The notes under the pieces were generated by a model. It made no database searches. It worked only from the letters and a program-made list of their open reading frames with translations, and had not been told where the DNA came from. From JAPOXR01 sp965116115 (GTDB lineage Bacteria; Pseudomonadota; Alphaproteobacteria; Rhodobacterales; Rhodobacteraceae): a stretch of 64,000 nt of DNA. The stretch covers positions 992,001 to 1,056,000 of the forward strand of contig OZ220486.1 of the NCBI GenBank assembly GCA_965116115.1. Direction: 5' to 3'. The position numbers were made by a program, and so were the translations under genes. Shown in pieces: positions 62,227 through 64,000 of this stretch. Position 1 is the stretch's first letter, and every line of letters begins with the position of its first letter.

Positions 62227-64000
62227 ATGCAGATCGGTATGCGTCAAATTTCTTCGGAGACGGTGGAATGGTTCGACAGGGCCTGCAAGAGCGGGGACCT
62301 GACGCGGACCGCGCTCGCCCGCGAACTGTGCGAGCGTGAGAGCTGGCGCGGCCGCACCGGCAAGCCGTGCCTCGCGTCGGCGCGCAAGCTCCTGCCGACG
62401 CTTGCGGAGAGGCTGGGCGCGCGCCTGCCGGAAGCGAAGGAGACGGGGCTCGACCCGCGGGCGCGTCCTGCGGCGGACTTTCCCGACACCTCTGTCGCGT
62501 GCGCGCTTGTCGACCTCGGCGCCCTGTCGCTCGAACTGGTAACGGACGCGGATGACCGCCGCCGCTGGGAGTCGATGATCGAGACGCATCATCCGGAAGG
62601 AATGCGCCGCCCGCCGGGCGGCCAGGTCCGGTGCCAGTTCCGTTCTGAACGCTGCGGGGTTCCAGTCGGCATCGGTTTCTCCGCGGCCGGGATCCAGCTC
62701 GGCCCCCGCGACGGCTTGATCGGCTGGTCGGCCGACGCCCGCGTCGCTGATATCGGCAAGGTCGTGTGCAACAACCGGTTTCTCCTGCTTCCCGGCGTCC
62801 GGGTGAAGGGTCTCGCGTCCCGGGTTCTCCGCTTGGCGGCGGAGCGGATCGCCGGCGACCAGTCAGCCGCCTACGGCGAGCGTCCTGTCCTGGCGCAGAC
62901 CTTCACGGGGCCGGAGATGTCCGGTCTGAGCTACAGGGCCGCGGGCTGGCAGCGCTGCCCGGAACTGACTTCGGGGCGCCGTTCGGGCGTGCGCCGCGCG
63001 GTCTGGCTCAAGCCGCTTTCGGAGGGCTGGCGCGAGGTTCTGAGCCGCGGGCCGGAACGGGTTCTCGGCTGGTCCGGATCGCTGTACAGCGAGGGGGGCT
63101 GGTCCGAACGGGAGTACGGGCGCAGCACGCACCCGGACGGCAGGGTCAGGCGCCGGATCGCGCGGACAGTCGCGGCCTGGACCCGGCGGCTCGGCGAAGG
63201 CCTGCCGGCGATCTTTCCGGGACAGGCGGCGGCTTACCGGCTGCTGTCGAACAAGGCGGTGAAGATGGAGCACATACTGAATTCGCATTTCGAGCAGACG
63301 GTCGAGAGGTGCCGCGCCGAGCGGCTCGTGCTGGCTGTTCAGGATACGACCGCGCTGAACTACGACGGCCTGTCGGAGACGTCGGGCCTCGACGACATCG
63401 GCGGCGGCGGCAAGGGAGCATCGGGCATCCTCGCTCATGTCGGCGTCGCGGTGAACGCGGCCGGACGGCCGCTCGGGATGTTCGAGGCGGACGCGGAATT
63501 CCGCCGGGCGGAGGAGAAGGACAGCGTCCGCTGGATCGCCGGTCTCGACCGGGCGCAGGAACTCGCGCGCGCCTGCCCGGATGCCCGCGTGGTCCCGCGT
63601 GGTGACGGTCTGCGACCGGGAGGGCGACTTCCAGCAACTGATCTCGCGCGCCGGGGAGACGGGGGCGGCGCTGCTGGTCCGGGCGAGCCGGGGATCGAAG
63701 CGCCGGGCAGCGCTGCCTTCGGGCGGCGACGAGGATCTATGGGACTTCGTGATGGCAACGGAACCTGCAGTAAGACGGAAAATCGAGGTTCCCGCCTGCG
63801 GCGGCCCGAACCGCAGGAAGGGCCGCACGGCGAAGCTGACGCTGCGCTGCGCGCCGGTCGACCTGCTCCCCCCGAAAGACCGGGCGGGCGAAGCCCCGGT
63901 TCGTATGACCGCCGTTTCCGCCCTTGAGGAAAACCCGCCCCGCCGCCCCTTGAAGGGGAAGAAGAGCGCGCCGCTGCACTGGATGCTGCTGACTACGGAG
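62227..64000 (+). pseudogene. IS4/Tn5-type transposase with DUF4338 (DruA-like) N-terminal domain, frameshifted and cut by the window edge
   Basis: Residues of about 20-270 match DUF4338: LTRTALARELCERESWRGRT, IGWSADARVADIGKVVCNNR and FTGPEMSGLSYRAAGWQRCP. Then the Tn5-like part: GLPAIFPGQAAAYRLLSNKA, VLAVQDTTALNYDG with the first catalytic Asp, and GGKGASGILAHVGVAVNAAG. At 63584-63603 the 10-bp unit CCCGCGTGGT is tandemly doubled, so the frame after PDARVV is wrong. Without one copy it reads RVVTVCDREGDFQQLISRAG (second Asp region) to the end of the window. It interrupts the second hsdR. A fragment of a related copy lies at 22280-22640. Confidence 0.82.
63584..63603 (+). repeat. 10-bp tandem duplication in the transposase
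   Basis: CCCGCGTGGT twice in a row. It adds one base modulo three and is the only visible lesion of this gene. Confidence 0.8.

Overview
The window comes from a GC-rich bacterium, most likely an alphaproteobacterium. The pointers are a class I lysyl-tRNA synthetase, the topA / methylmalonyl-CoA epimerase / DUF1467 gene run, and the style of the housekeeping genes (carB, cfa, aspS). This assignment is inference from gene content, because no rRNA or complete marker set is present. The chromosome looks like one in active decay. Intact metabolic genes sit between long gene-free GC-rich spacers, many dead insertion sequences (IS5, IS66, IS256, IS630, IS4, ISAs1 and TnpB types), and genes broken by one small lesion each.

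Layout. 0-4.6 kb: an IS66 fragment, a large autotransporter with a poly-C tract at its 5' end, and a silent spacer. 4.6-9.2 kb: carB and cfa. 9.2-14.8 kb: a mobile-element graveyard (IS5 relic; a TnpB gene split by an IS256 copy) plus a repeat-built coiled-coil gene. 14.9-22 kb: aspS, a small coiled-coil protein, a beta-keto acid cleavage enzyme, an Rpn-type nuclease, a nitroreductase and a polyamine-type substrate-binding protein. 22.3-27.7 kb: an accessory insert with an IS4 relic, a three-gene cassette (broken TIGR04255 gene, HTH gene, unknown gene), an intact IS1634-type transposase and an IS66 relic. 27.7-32.2 kb: a polyamine-type ABC transporter operon led by a class III aminotransferase. 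32.2-37.5 kb: IS256 and TnpB relics and an AAA ATPase with an unusual C-terminal extension. 37.5-42.2 kb: a Panacea-type toxin-antitoxin candidate, an M32 carboxypeptidase and a HipBA module with palindromic promoter DNA. 42.3-48.7 kb: lysyl-tRNA synthetase, an unknown gene, a dead integrase, DUF1467, epimerase and topA.

49.2-64 kb is a defence island. One tightly coupled + strand operon runs hsdM, fic, HepT-like HEPN toxin, an MntA antitoxin fused in frame to HsdS, an AbiJ/HEPN-like gene, an XRE-ImmA gene, a DUF4411 PIN-type gene and hsdR. Most junctions are start/stop overlaps, so a type I restriction operon carries four further toxin or defence modules inside it. hsdR is frameshifted by a 4-bp tandem duplication, and the ImmA protein has lost its HExxH zinc motif. 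Downstream lie the remains of a second type I system (hsdS 3' end, intact RhuM/Fic gene, hsdR 5' scrap). Its hsdS/RhuM junction is a G9 tract whose length sets the reading frame. A DUF4338-Tn5-type transposase closes the window and is frameshifted by a 10-bp tandem duplication.
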